Assembly: GCA_903847285.1 (NCBI GenBank)
Contig: CAINDH010000302.1
Span: forward strand, 1 to 13,046
Direction of reading: 5' to 3'
Source of the DNA: an uncultured Verrucomicrobia subdivision 3 bacterium
GTDB taxonomy: Bacteria > Verrucomicrobiota > Verrucomicrobiae > Limisphaerales > UBA11358
Length of the DNA stretch: 13,046 bases
Position numbers and translations under genes: made by a program. A model generated the notes under the pieces. The model was not told the DNA's origin. It ran no database searches and saw nothing but the letters and a program-made list of their open reading frames with translations. The stretch's first letter is position 1. Every line of letters begins with the position of its first letter. Below, piece by piece: positions 1 to 6,940 of the stretch.

Positions 1-150
1 GGCAAGGCCAAAGCCATCCGCTTCTCCACGCTGGAAGCCATCTGCAAACATCTGAATTGTCAGCCGGGGGAGATTTTGGAATACCGCGCGGAACCGTCGC
101 CGGCCAAAGTGGTGCTCCCGCCCGGAATTGAACCGGGATCAGTCGTTTAG
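1..150 (+). CDS. Cro/C1-type (XRE) HTH transcriptional regulator, C-terminal fragment, 5' end outside window
   Basis: An open frame enters at base 1 and ends at TAG 148-150, giving 49 residues. It begins GKAKAIRFSTLEAICKHLN and continues CQPGEILEY. This matches the last helices of small Cro/C1-type DNA-binding proteins of the YozG-like kind, where the sequence T-L-E-x-I-C-x-x-L-x-C-x-P-G-x-I/L-L-E-Y is characteristic. The family consists of short repressor-like regulators, often near toxin-antitoxin or mobile-element genes. The last 13 or so codons (from about base 110) are antisense to the tRNA-Arg gene, and the stop codon falls over the anticodon. The native C-terminus may therefore have been replaced by tRNA sequence. 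This is the only credible plus-strand gene in the window. The target and the N-terminal half are not visible. Confidence 0.72.
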   Translation, partial: GKAKAIRFSTLEAICKHLNCQPGEILEYRAEPSPAKVVLPPGIEPGSVV

Positions 151-185
151 GAAACGACTGCTCTATCCATTTGAGCTACGGAAGC
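110..185 (-). tRNA. tRNA-Arg, anticodon CCU, CCA encoded
   Basis: The minus strand folds as a complete 76-base tRNA. The acceptor arm GCTTCCG pairs with CGGGAGC, including one G-T pair. The D stem is GCTC/GAGC with GG in the loop. The anticodon stem GTCGT/ACGAC has the loop TTCCTAA, so the anticodon is CCT (plus-strand bases 149-151). A four-base variable region is followed by the T stem CCCGG/CCGGG with loop TTCAATT. The discriminator base is A at 113 and a genomic CCA occupies 112-110. The tRNA reads the AGG arginine codon, which should be rare in a GC-rich genome. Its 3' end points to the left edge and is overlapped in antisense by the end of the HTH gene. It lies 67 bases after the Lrp-family gene on the same strand. 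Confidence 0.95.
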
Positions 186-252
186 ATTCAACCGGACCGC
201 AAAAATTTCCGCCCACAGTGTGCCGGGCTGGCGGTTGATGGAACCAAACTTT

Positions 253-774
253 TTACGGCGCGACTTTGAGCCGTTCCGTTTCCTCGACTTTGCCGCCGAG
301 CAAAAAGCCGTGTTCCTTGTAGGAGCGCAGCATGAAATGCGTGGCCGTGGAGAGCACGCCTTCGAGGGTGGACAGTTTTTCCGAGACGAACGCCGCGACT
401 TTTTGCAGGCTCGCGCCGTTGACGAATACCAGCAAGTCGTAGCTGCCAGACATGAGGTAGCAAGATTCCACCTCGTCGAATTTGCTGATGCGCTCGGCCA
501 GGCGGTTAAAACCGCCACCGCGTTCGGGCGTGATGCGCACCTCGATGACGGCGCGCACCGTGCCGGATTCTTCGTGGGACAAATTCATCACTGGGCGGAA
601 GCCGAGGAGCAATCCGTCGCGTTTGAGGGCATCGAGCTGGCCGTTCAAGTCGGCTTCAGACAGATTGAGCACCTGCGCCATTTGCGCGGTGTTGAGGCTG
701 CCACCTTCCAGCAAAAGTTTTACGAGCGGAGTCATATCGGCGGGAAGTTTTGCAGAAAGTCCGGCTAAATCCAT
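253..774 (-). CDS. Lrp/AsnC family transcriptional regulator
   Basis: This 173-residue protein has the normal length and layout of an Lrp/AsnC (feast/famine) regulator. Residues about 15-65 form the winged HTH, with LNTAQMAQVLNLSEADLN as helix-turn-helix and the wing start DGLLLGFRPVMN. Residues about 70-160 form the RAM/AsnC ligand-binding domain, with the conserved pattern FDEVESCYLMSGSYDLLVFV near 99-118. Such proteins are octameric or dimeric DNA-binding regulators that sense amino acids or related small molecules; the effector cannot be read from sequence. The HTH departs somewhat from the classical N-R-x-S-x-x-x-L-A form, and there is a short C-terminal tail of about 15 residues. The ATG at 774 is 33 bases after the nucleotidyltransferase stop on the same strand, so it may be co-transcribed with it or have its own promoter in that gap. 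No amino-acid metabolism gene is adjacent to suggest a target. Confidence 0.9.
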   Translation of the reverse strand: MDLAGLSAKLPADMTPLVKLLLEGGSLNTAQMAQVLNLSEADLNGQLDALKRDGLLLGFRPVMNLSHEESGTVRAVIEVRITPERGGGFNRLAERISKFDEVESCYLMSGSYDLLVFVNGASLQKVAAFVSEKLSTLEGVLSTATHFMLRSYKEHGFLLGGKVEETERLKVAP

Positions 775-807
775 TCCAAATTACCAGTATGAACGCTGAT
801 TAGCGGT

Positions 808-1521
808 TTAATGTTTCGCCTTCAAGAGCGCTTCAAGTTCCGCCAAACCTGCAGGCGAACCCATTTCATAAAACCGTTCCAACACCTCGTAGCCAGCCAG
901 TTGTTTTTCGCGGACGAGCTTGCCCATGACTTCGGCGAGGTCAAAAACCTGGTCGGCGGCATACGCGCCGAACACCGACGACTTGAACAGGCTCAAGCCG
1001 TAATCAATGTGCCGCATCTCCGGCAGCCTTTGTTTTTTGTCGTAGATTTTTATTTCGCCGTCGGCAAAGACCACGTTGCTCGTGTCGTAAAGCCCTTCGT
1101 TGCGATAGACGGTCATCAAGCCCGGCTTGCCGCTGCGATGAAAAAATTCCGCGACTGGCGCGTAGGGGATCGGCAGATACGAATCGCCGTAGAGAATGAA
1201 AAATTCCTCGCCCAGCTTGGGCAACGCACGTTTGATGGCGCCACCGGTGCCGAGCAATTTTTCGCCATCGAAGGAATACTCAAGCTGGATGCCGTAAGCC
1301 TCGCTGCCGAATTCGCGCTGGATCATCTCGCCGAGAAAACCAATGCACAGGACCGCGCGGCGGATGCCCTGCGCGTGGAGCATTTCCAGTTGGTGCGCGA
1401 GAATGGGCCGGCCCGCGACGGACACAAGCGACTTTGGAATTTTTTCCGTGATGGGTCGCAGCCGCGTGGCGAGTCCGCCCGCGAGGATGGCGACAGGGAT
1501 TTTTTCCAGTGAAACGCTCAC
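808..1521 (-). CDS. hddC: Sugar-1-phosphate nucleotidyltransferase, probable D-glycero-alpha-D-manno-heptose 1-phosphate guanylyltransferase
   Basis: This 237-residue protein is a single GT-A-like nucleotidyltransferase domain. The signature AILAGGLATRLRPIT-EKIPKSL lies at 11-32 and holds the nucleotide-binding glycine loop and the catalytic Arg/Lys. GTGGAI is at 91-96, the metal-binding YGDSY at 111-115, HIDYGLSLF at 171-179 and EMGSPAGL at 219-226. It couples a sugar 1-phosphate to an NTP to make an NDP-sugar in the cytoplasm. The specific name comes from its neighbour: it starts at GTG 1521 and overlaps the stop of the GHMP kinase by four bases (GTGA), the usual HddA-HddC pairing for GDP-D-glycero-alpha-D-manno-heptose. 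That precursor is used in S-layer glycans or surface polysaccharide. A mannose-1-phosphate guanylyltransferase or other NDP-sugar synthase is the main alternative. The family call is firm and the substrate is moderate. Confidence 0.85.
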   Translation of the reverse strand: MSVSLEKIPVAILAGGLATRLRPITEKIPKSLVSVAGRPILAHQLEMLHAQGIRRAVLCIGFLGEMIQREFGSEAYGIQLEYSFDGEKLLGTGGAIKRALPKLGEEFFILYGDSYLPIPYAPVAEFFHRSGKPGLMTVYRNEGLYDTSNVVFADGEIKIYDKKQRLPEMRHIDYGLSLFKSSVFGAYAADQVFDLAEVMGKLVREKQLAGYEVLERFYEMGSPAGLAELEALLKAKH

Positions 1522-2498
1522 GAGATAACGAGTTTCGTTCCCTCGAAATCAAACCGGAAGCGCACTTCCTTCAAGCCCGCCGTGCGCATGGCGTGACGCA
1601 GCTTGGCCTTGTCATCCGCGTAAAACATCAGGAAGCCTCCTCCGCCCGCGCCGATGAGCTTGCCGCCGAGCGCGCCGCTGGCCATCGCGAGGTCATACCA
1701 CTCGTTGATCTTGGGATTGCTCATGCCGCCGCTGCGTTCTTTTTTGCGCTGCCAATGCACGTCCATCAACTGCGCGAACTCGGCGAGATTGCCGCTCTCG
1801 AGCGCCGCCTGACTTTGCAAGCCGAGGTCTTTGACGAAGTGCAGATTCTCGATCATGGACTTGTCGTCGGACTTCGATTTCACGTCCTGCTCTTTCAAGA
1901 TGGCCGACGCGCTGCGCGAATAGCCAGTGAAGAAGAGCAGAAGATTGTCTTCGAGATTGTCGCGCGTCTCGTCAGAAATTTTCAACGGCCACGCCTCAAC
2001 TTTGCCGCCGGGCAAAAACTTAAAGCACGTCAATCCGCCGAACGCGGCAATGTATTGATCCTGTTTGCCAATGGGTTCATGCAGGCGGTTCAATTCGATA
2101 TCGCACGCTTGCTCGGCGAGTTCGGCGGGGTGAACCAGATCGCGTTTCTGCGCGTGGAGCGCCTTAAGCAGCGCCGTGGTGAAACTCCCAGACGAACCTA
2201 GACCGGTGCCGGACGGAATGTCGGCCATGGAAGTCAGTTCCATCCCGCGTCCGTCCATGCCAAGCAAGCCGAAGGCTTCGCGGATGATGGGATGCTCCAG
2301 TTTGCTGGCCTCGGCGACGCGTTCGAGCTTGGAGTATTTGACGATGAGGTCTGGCGTGAAATTTTCGTGCAGCGTGATGTAAACGTAGCGGTCAATCGCG
2401 CCGGCGATGAGGAAGCCGCCGAACTTTTCGTAATACGACGGCAAATCCGTGCCGCCGCCGCCGAGGCTGATGCGCAAAGGTGAACGCGAGATGATCAT
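1518..2498 (-). CDS. hddA: GHMP family sugar kinase, probable D-glycero-alpha-D-manno-heptose 7-phosphate kinase
   Basis: The protein is a GHMP-superfamily kinase with all three motifs. Positions from the upstream ATG at 2522 are: motif 1, RSPLRISLGGGGTDLPSYY (13-31); motif 2, the ATP-binding PSGTGLGSSGSF loop (103-114); motif 3, KLIGAGGGGFLMFY (288-301). The GGGGTD-LPSYY form and the HEPIGKQDQYIAAFGG segment (148-163) are typical of the HddA branch. HddA phosphorylates D-glycero-D-manno-heptose 7-phosphate at C1. The product is then dephosphorylated at C7 and handed to the guanylyltransferase HddC, whose gene overlaps this one. The frame opens at ATG 2522, giving MFWFFMEP before the conserved start. 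I prefer ATG 2498, because family members begin at MII-xRSPLR and a GGAG lies three bases before it; no purine-rich site precedes 2522 or 2507. Fucokinase-like or other sugar-1-kinases are alternatives. gmhA and gmhB are not in the window. Confidence 0.87.
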   Translation of the reverse strand: MIISRSPLRISLGGGGTDLPSYYEKFGGFLIAGAIDRYVYITLHENFTPDLIVKYSKLERVAEASKLEHPIIREAFGLLGMDGRGMELTSMADIPSGTGLGSSGSFTTALLKALHAQKRDLVHPAELAEQACDIELNRLHEPIGKQDQYIAAFGGLTCFKFLPGGKVEAWPLKISDETRDNLEDNLLLFFTGYSRSASAILKEQDVKSKSDDKSMIENLHFVKDLGLQSQAALESGNLAEFAQLMDVHWQRKKERSGGMSNPKINEWYDLAMASGALGGKLIGAGGGGFLMFYADDKAKLRHAMRTAGLKEVRFRFDFEGTKLVIS

Positions 2499-2557
2499 TG
2501 GCTCCATGAAAAACCAAAACATTAGCAGCGGAAAGGAGAAATTGCGGCAACGGCTCG

Positions 2558-2584
2558 CAGCGGCAGCGAGGTTTCGTGCCGCTG
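2558..2584 (-). terminator. Hairpin directly after cheR, possible terminator
   Basis: CAGCGGCA (2558-2565) is the exact reverse complement of TGCCGCTG (2577-2584). The loop can extend the stem by CGA/TCG (2567-2569 with 2574-2576), leaving GGTT at the tip. It begins one base after the cheR stop codon (2586) on the minus strand, where a terminator would be expected between the signalling operon and the hddA-hddC operon. It lacks a clear run of T residues downstream, so it may be a weak or factor-assisted terminator, or simply an mRNA 3' stabilising hairpin. Confidence 0.4.
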
Positions 2585-2585
2585 A

Positions 2586-3470
2586 CTAGGCTTTTGGTTT
2601 TTGGTAAACCGCCGGCTGCACGATTTTCAGCGGGTGCTTGATGCTGCTCAAACTTTCCGAGTGGCCCACGAGCAGATAGCCGCCGGGAATCAGGCAGTCG
2701 GCGAGGTGTTGCACCAAATCGGTCTGCGTGGGGCGGTCGAAATAGATCATGACGTTACGACAGACGATCAGGTGGAACGGCTGCGGAAACGGATAAGGTG
2801 GCTCGAGCAAATTCAAATGGTGAAACTGCATCCGGCTGCGGAGCTCGGCCTTCACGCGGTAGTGGCCGTCCCATTCGCCGTCGCCTTTTTGAAAATGCCG
2901 GCGCATTTGTTCGGCACTGACACCTTTTAATCGTTCGGAGTCGTAGATGCCTTGTTTGGCCTTGGCTAGGACGCGGGTGGAGATGTCGCTCGCATCAATT
3001 TTCCAAGCGCCTTTTTCCGGCGGCGAAAGATGCTCGGCCAGATGGATGGCGAGGGAATAAGGCTCTTCGCCGGTGGAGCTGGCCGCGCTCCAGACACGCA
3101 GGGTGCCGCCGCGCAGATACGGATCCGCCTGCCAGGCGGGCAAAAATTTGTCGCGCAGAAAATCAAAGTGCTGCTGCTCACGAAAAAAATGAGTGTGGTT
3201 GGTCGAGATGCGGTCAATCAACGCCTGCAATTCTTCCGCGCCCGCGGCGGAGCGAAGCAAGGCGCAGTATTCACCGTAGCCGTTCATCTGCAAATCCTGC
3301 AGCCGTTTTGAAAGGCGCGAGGTCAGAAGCACCCGTTTATCAGGACCTAGATTGATCCGGCTCTTTTCGTAGATCAGTTTGCAAAGGAATTCATATTCCG
3401 TATCCGCCAAGGTGGCGTGCATCCACGTTGGGTCGGCTGGCGCGGCAATTTTCTTGGCGGTGGCAAACAT
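2586..3470 (-). CDS. cheR: CheR-type protein-glutamate O-methyltransferase
   Basis: This 294-residue protein is close to the usual CheR length. The N-terminal helical CheR_N domain is at about 20-80, followed by the SAM-dependent methyltransferase domain. The conserved patterns are ISTNHTHFFRE (88-98, with the catalytic Arg region and the THFFR motif), RVWSAASSTGEEPYSLA (125-141, SAM-binding GEEPYS), an acidic D-A-S-D-I-S at 159-164, CRNVMIYFD (237-245) and GGYLLVGHSESL (263-274). CheR uses S-adenosylmethionine to methylate glutamates on chemoreceptor cytoplasmic domains. The usual A-G-C-S before TGEEPYS reads A-A-S-S here. It starts 3 bases after the stop of the hybrid histidine kinase, so the two are almost surely made together. 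No CheB, CheA, CheW or receptor gene is in view, so the methyl acceptor is unknown. No TPR or other C-terminal extension is present. The ATG at 3470 fits the tight coupling. Confidence 0.93.
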   Translation of the reverse strand: MFATAKKIAAPADPTWMHATLADTEYEFLCKLIYEKSRINLGPDKRVLLTSRLSKRLQDLQMNGYGEYCALLRSAAGAEELQALIDRISTNHTHFFREQQHFDFLRDKFLPAWQADPYLRGGTLRVWSAASSTGEEPYSLAIHLAEHLSPPEKGAWKIDASDISTRVLAKAKQGIYDSERLKGVSAEQMRRHFQKGDGEWDGHYRVKAELRSRMQFHHLNLLEPPYPFPQPFHLIVCRNVMIYFDRPTQTDLVQHLADCLIPGGYLLVGHSESLSSIKHPLKIVQPAVYQKPKA

Positions 3471-3473
3471 GAT

Positions 3474-5981
3474 TTAGGCCAGCAGCCGTTGCACGTCAGC
3501 CAGGAGATCATCGGCCATGAAGGGCTTGTGCAGGATCACGTCTGCGCCGGCGGCCTTCGCTTCAACGATACGGTTTTCTTCGCCGAGGCCGGTGATGATG
3601 ATGCTCTTCACGCCGGATTGTATGAGCTTTAGTTCGCGCAACATTCCGGGGCCGTCGAGTTGCGGCATCATGAGGTCACTTACAATGAGGCGGATTTCAT
3701 TACGCTGTTTCAAGAACATCGCCACGCCTTCGCGCCCCTCGGCGGCAGTGATGGTGCGATAGCCTTGGCGGTTGAGAATTGCGCTGGCGAGCCGACGCAC
3801 AGCCGGTTCGTCGTCCACCACGAGAATCAATTCACCGTTACCTTGCACGCTGTTGCCGGTGTCAGTGCGTTTTTCAGCAGGTTCATTTTCGCCGGGCGCG
3901 GCGGGAATGTGGACGTGAAACGTCGTGCCGCCACCGAGTGTGCTTTGCAACTGCACGAAACCACCGTGATTTTCTGTGATGCCTAAAACCGTTGGCAGTC
4001 CCAGCCCCGTGCCTTGGCCAAGCGGCTTGGTGGTGAAGAACGGATCGAAAATTTTATCCATGAGTTCCGGCGGTATGCCTGTGCCGGTGTCCGAAACGGA
4101 AAGGACAATATAGCTTCCAGGCTTCGCCTTCGGATGAATTTTTGCGCCGACGACATCCAAATCCACCTTGCACAAACTAATGGTAAGCGTGCCGCCGCTC
4201 GGCATCGCATCGCGCGCGTTGACGCAGAGGTTCATCAGCACCTGCTGGATTTGCGTGGCATCGCCAAGCAGGATGCACGGCTGTTTTGGAGTGCTGGTGC
4301 AGACTTCGATGGAGCGCGGAAAAGTTTCCTTGGCGATGCGCTGCATTTCCTGGATGAGATGTTTGGGATTGATGAGAATGCGCTGGCCTTCCACGCCGCG
4401 CGCGAACATCAGCACTTGCCGGATAATGTCCGCGCCGCGCCGCGAACACGTTTCCAAAGTCTGGAAACAAGCCTTTACGCCCTCGTCCTCCGTGTTGTCC
4501 TTAATGAACTGCACCGCCATCATCATCGGTGCGAGCACGTTGTTCAGGTCATGCGCGAGGCCGCTGGCCAGCGTGCCGATGCTTTCGAGCCGCTGCCCGC
4601 GCAATAGTTGCGACTCAAGTTGTTTCTTTTCGGTGATGTCGGTGTTGACGACGAGAATGGACTTTGGCTTGCCGTCGCGTTCGCGCATGAGCGTCCAGCA
4701 ACTTTGCACAATCAGCTCGCGGCCAGCGCGGGATTTTTGTTTCATCTCGCCGGCCCATTCACCGCTCTGTTGCACGGCGGCCAGCGCGCGGGAAGTCTCC
4801 GCCGGATCAGCGTTTGCCAGCAGTTCGGTGCTGGTGCTGCAACGGGCTTCTTCCGGTGTCCAGCCGTAAAGCGCCTGGGCGCCTGCGTTCCAAAAAATGA
4901 CTCGGTCAGAAAAATCCCGCACGAACATAGCGTCACGCGTGATGTCCAGCAGCGCGGCCTGAGAACGCAACTGATCGTCGGCGCGGACGTTTTCCGTGAT
5001 GTCTTCGAGGCAGAGCAGCACGCGCACGGTGTTGTGGAACTGGATGCGCTCGGTGGAAACGAGCAGGACGACTTGCGCTATTTTTCCGTCGCGCAGCAAC
5101 GGCTTGATCAGGCGTTCGCGCCGCAAATTTTTCCCGGTGGCAAGCGTCTCAATGATCAGCCGTCGCAGATGGCAGCCGAGGCAGATGACTGGTTGAGCGC
5201 AACCGCCGCCCGCCTTGCAACGGAAAAATTCGCCGAGCCGCAGCGGCGTGTTCTCCAACTGCGAAGCTTTGGCAAATTCAATCGCCGCGTGATTGGCGCG
5301 AACGATGTGCAGTTGATCGTCGAACAGGCAGAGCACGTTCGGCACGCGGTCGCATACCGTGGATAGCTCCGCCTCACCGCGCTTCGCGGCCTCGCGGGCG
5401 TGCAGCCGGTCGAATTGTGTGGCGAGATAATTCGCCAGGCCCGTAGCAGCTTTCACCACGCGCGGCTCCACTTCAACCTGTTCATGATGGGCCAGCGAGA
5501 GCGTGCCGACGATTTTCCCGTCTGACTTGATCGGCACGCAGACAAACGTGCGCACGCCGAAGAAACGCAGGATGGGTGCGGCATATTCGCGGCGTTCGGA
5601 GACATTTTGCTCCACGAGAATTTCCCCGGTGTGCGCCACTTGACCGGAAAGCGTCACATCCATCGGCACCTCGAACGGCGCGGGCATTTCGTGCAGCGGC
5701 ATTCCATGAGCGCCACGATAGATCATCACCGCCCGCGTGAAGTCGCACAACTCGATGGAGACCATCGGAAAATCTGTCATCCCGCTCGTCTCGCGGGCAA
5801 TCGTGTCAAACACCGATTGCTCGGACTCGCCAGACAGCATCACTTCCGAGATGCGATGGAACGCCGTCAGCTCACGGTTTTGCCAGAACAGCTCGGGTTC
5901 CGCCCCGCGCGGTTTCACCGCGTTCGGCGGACGCTCGTTTACAACGACAGTCAATTCAGTTGGCTCGCAAGAAGGAATCAT
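3474..5981 (-). CDS. Hybrid sensor histidine kinase: GAF, two PAS domains, HisKA, HATPase, receiver
   Basis: This 835-residue protein has no transmembrane segment or signal peptide, so it is a cytoplasmic sensor. Domains in order are: GAF (about 32-195, with FVCVPI-KSDGKIVGTLSLA near 146-164); a first PAS (about 205-330) carrying cysteines 255, 261, 267 and 270; a second PAS (about 340-455, with VIFWNAGAQALYGWTPEEA and ending VVNTDITEKK); HisKA with H477 in LASGLAHDLNNVLAP; and HATPase with the N box NLCVNARDAMPSGG (N588), G1 DTGTGIP (631-637), FDPFFTTK and G2 GQGTGLGL (655-662). The C-terminal receiver (about 717-835) has acidic D723/D724, phosphoacceptor D769 in VSDLMMPQLDG, T797 and K819. 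The HDLNN H box is the form common in NtrB-like and orphan hybrid kinases. All phosphotransfer residues are present. Its output is not evident: no DNA-binding regulator adjoins it, and the next gene is cheR. ATG 5981 is the first Met of the frame; I see no clear ribosome binding site before it. Confidence 0.94.
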   Translation of the reverse strand: MIPSCEPTELTVVVNERPPNAVKPRGAEPELFWQNRELTAFHRISEVMLSGESEQSVFDTIARETSGMTDFPMVSIELCDFTRAVMIYRGAHGMPLHEMPAPFEVPMDVTLSGQVAHTGEILVEQNVSERREYAAPILRFFGVRTFVCVPIKSDGKIVGTLSLAHHEQVEVEPRVVKAATGLANYLATQFDRLHAREAAKRGEAELSTVCDRVPNVLCLFDDQLHIVRANHAAIEFAKASQLENTPLRLGEFFRCKAGGGCAQPVICLGCHLRRLIIETLATGKNLRRERLIKPLLRDGKIAQVVLLVSTERIQFHNTVRVLLCLEDITENVRADDQLRSQAALLDITRDAMFVRDFSDRVIFWNAGAQALYGWTPEEARCSTSTELLANADPAETSRALAAVQQSGEWAGEMKQKSRAGRELIVQSCWTLMRERDGKPKSILVVNTDITEKKQLESQLLRGQRLESIGTLASGLAHDLNNVLAPMMMAVQFIKDNTEDEGVKACFQTLETCSRRGADIIRQVLMFARGVEGQRILINPKHLIQEMQRIAKETFPRSIEVCTSTPKQPCILLGDATQIQQVLMNLCVNARDAMPSGGTLTISLCKVDLDVVGAKIHPKAKPGSYIVLSVSDTGTGIPPELMDKIFDPFFTTKPLGQGTGLGLPTVLGITENHGGFVQLQSTLGGGTTFHVHIPAAPGENEPAEKRTDTGNSVQGNGELILVVDDEPAVRRLASAILNRQGYRTITAAEGREGVAMFLKQRNEIRLIVSDLMMPQLDGPGMLRELKLIQSGVKSIIITGLGEENRIVEAKAAGADVILHKPFMADDLLADVQRLLA

Positions 5982-6067
5982 CCCGCAATCTAATTCGGCT
6001 AACTGGGCAAAAACTTAAGCGCACAGTAAGCGGCTACCCTGGCTGGGTGGGAACCGATTGGTCAGAT
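5982..6067 (-). promoter_or_regulatory. Intergenic region upstream of the histidine kinase; promoter expected but not resolved
   Basis: These 86 bases separate the stop of the AraC-type regulator from the start of the histidine kinase. The gap is the longest on the minus strand in this window, and both neighbours are transcribed in the same direction. A new promoter for the kinase-cheR pair, and the end of the sugar operon transcript, would be expected here. It is more AT-rich near 5985-6020 than the flanking genes. I could not find a convincing -35/-10 pair or a strong hairpin with a T tract, so this entry marks position only. Confidence 0.3.
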
Positions 6068-6934
6068 TCAATCCATCGCTACCCGGTGCTGTTTGCGATA
6101 CTGTTTTGGCGGGCAACCGCACCACCGATTAAAGGCATCGTGAAAACGGCTCAAGGATCCAAAGCCTGCGCTGTAGGCGACCTCAATGATTTTATCATCC
6201 GTGGTGGCGAGCAGTCGTTCCGCATGGGAGACCCGATGCTGTGTCAGGCAGTCTACCATCGTAATCCCCATCGATTTTTTAAACAGGGCCATGGCGTAGT
6301 TCGGATGCAGCCTCACTGCCCGACTGATCCGTTCGGACGTCAGCGGTTCCGTGTAATGTTGGGCGATGAAAAGCGCAATCTGTTCTGCCCGGTTCAAGCC
6401 ACCAGCTTGCATTATTGAACGTGCAGCCTGGGCACCAGCCGCAGCGGCGGATTTTGCCGGCACAGCCAGAGCAAATCGAAACAGTCGGGCTTCTATCTCC
6501 AAAAAAGCTATGTGCTGCCGCAGCGGGTTTGGCTTTTCAAGGTCGTGCACCCATCGTTCAAACATTTCCAAATCCCCTCCTCGGGTCTGCGGATCAGGGT
6601 CCAACACGACCAGCGCGTGCAAAATGGCATCCACAAAATGAGCCGGAAAACGGCACTGCAAAAACCACGCCAGCGGAATCGTGGCGACAAAATATTCCGT
6701 GTTGCTTTTCGACGAGATAATCTGATGGGGAATGCCCGCCCAAAAAACCGCCAGCCGACCGGCCGGAATGGTCACAGTGTTGCCGCCCAGCAGATATGTG
6801 AGCGAACCGCGCTTGAGCAGGTTTAACTCAATTTCGTTGTGCCGGTCGGCGCGCTGCATCGGCACCGGCGTCCAGCGCTGACAGCTAAAGCCGTAAGGCG
6901 CGAACTCCGGACGTGATGAATCAAAGCTGACCAT
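6068..6934 (-). CDS. AraC family transcriptional regulator, MelR-like
   Basis: This 288-residue protein has the size and two-domain plan of a sugar-responsive AraC regulator. Residues about 25-95 form a cupin-like sensor fold, including ELNLLKRGSLTYLLGGN, then IPAGRLAVFWAGIPHQI (57-72). Residues about 185-281 form the double HTH, with the first helix pair around LTSERISRAVRLHPNYAMALF and the second in IIEVAYSAGFGSLSRFHDAF, ending PPKQYRK. From memory of E. coli MelR, the FWA-x-x-PHQ sensor motif and the NYAM-x-x-F first-HTH motif look similar. Members of the family bind DNA upstream of sugar operons and respond to the sugar. The gene starts 6 bases after the permease stop, so it is probably the last gene of the operon it controls, acting at a promoter beyond the right edge. 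ATG 6934 is chosen from this spacing. The effector is unknown. Confidence 0.92.
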   Translation of the reverse strand: MVSFDSSRPEFAPYGFSCQRWTPVPMQRADRHNEIELNLLKRGSLTYLLGGNTVTIPAGRLAVFWAGIPHQIISSKSNTEYFVATIPLAWFLQCRFPAHFVDAILHALVVLDPDPQTRGGDLEMFERWVHDLEKPNPLRQHIAFLEIEARLFRFALAVPAKSAAAAGAQAARSIMQAGGLNRAEQIALFIAQHYTEPLTSERISRAVRLHPNYAMALFKKSMGITMVDCLTQHRVSHAERLLATTDDKIIEVAYSAGFGSLSRFHDAFNRWCGCPPKQYRKQHRVAMD

Positions 6935-6940
6935 GCATTT

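Noticed and set aside
147..518. Minus-strand open frame covering the tRNA and part of the Lrp gene
   Set aside because: It reads through tRNA sequence and the Lrp gene in another frame and has low-complexity Ser/Arg composition.
792..808. Small inverted repeat AACGCTGATTAGCGGTT between the nucleotidyltransferase and Lrp genes
   Set aside because: Only four contiguous base pairs (CGCT/AGCG) form, and there is no T tract; too weak to call a terminator or operator.
811..1512. Plus-strand open frame of 233 codons opposite the nucleotidyltransferase
   Set aside because: It mirrors the nucleotidyltransferase almost exactly and shows no independent motif.
1509..2201. Plus-strand open frame of 230 codons opposite the GHMP kinase
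   Set aside because: Composition and position show a reverse-frame shadow of the GHMP kinase.
5982..6067. Sigma-70 promoter for the histidine kinase
   Set aside because: No hexamer pair with acceptable match and spacing could be found by eye, so no specific promoter is claimed.
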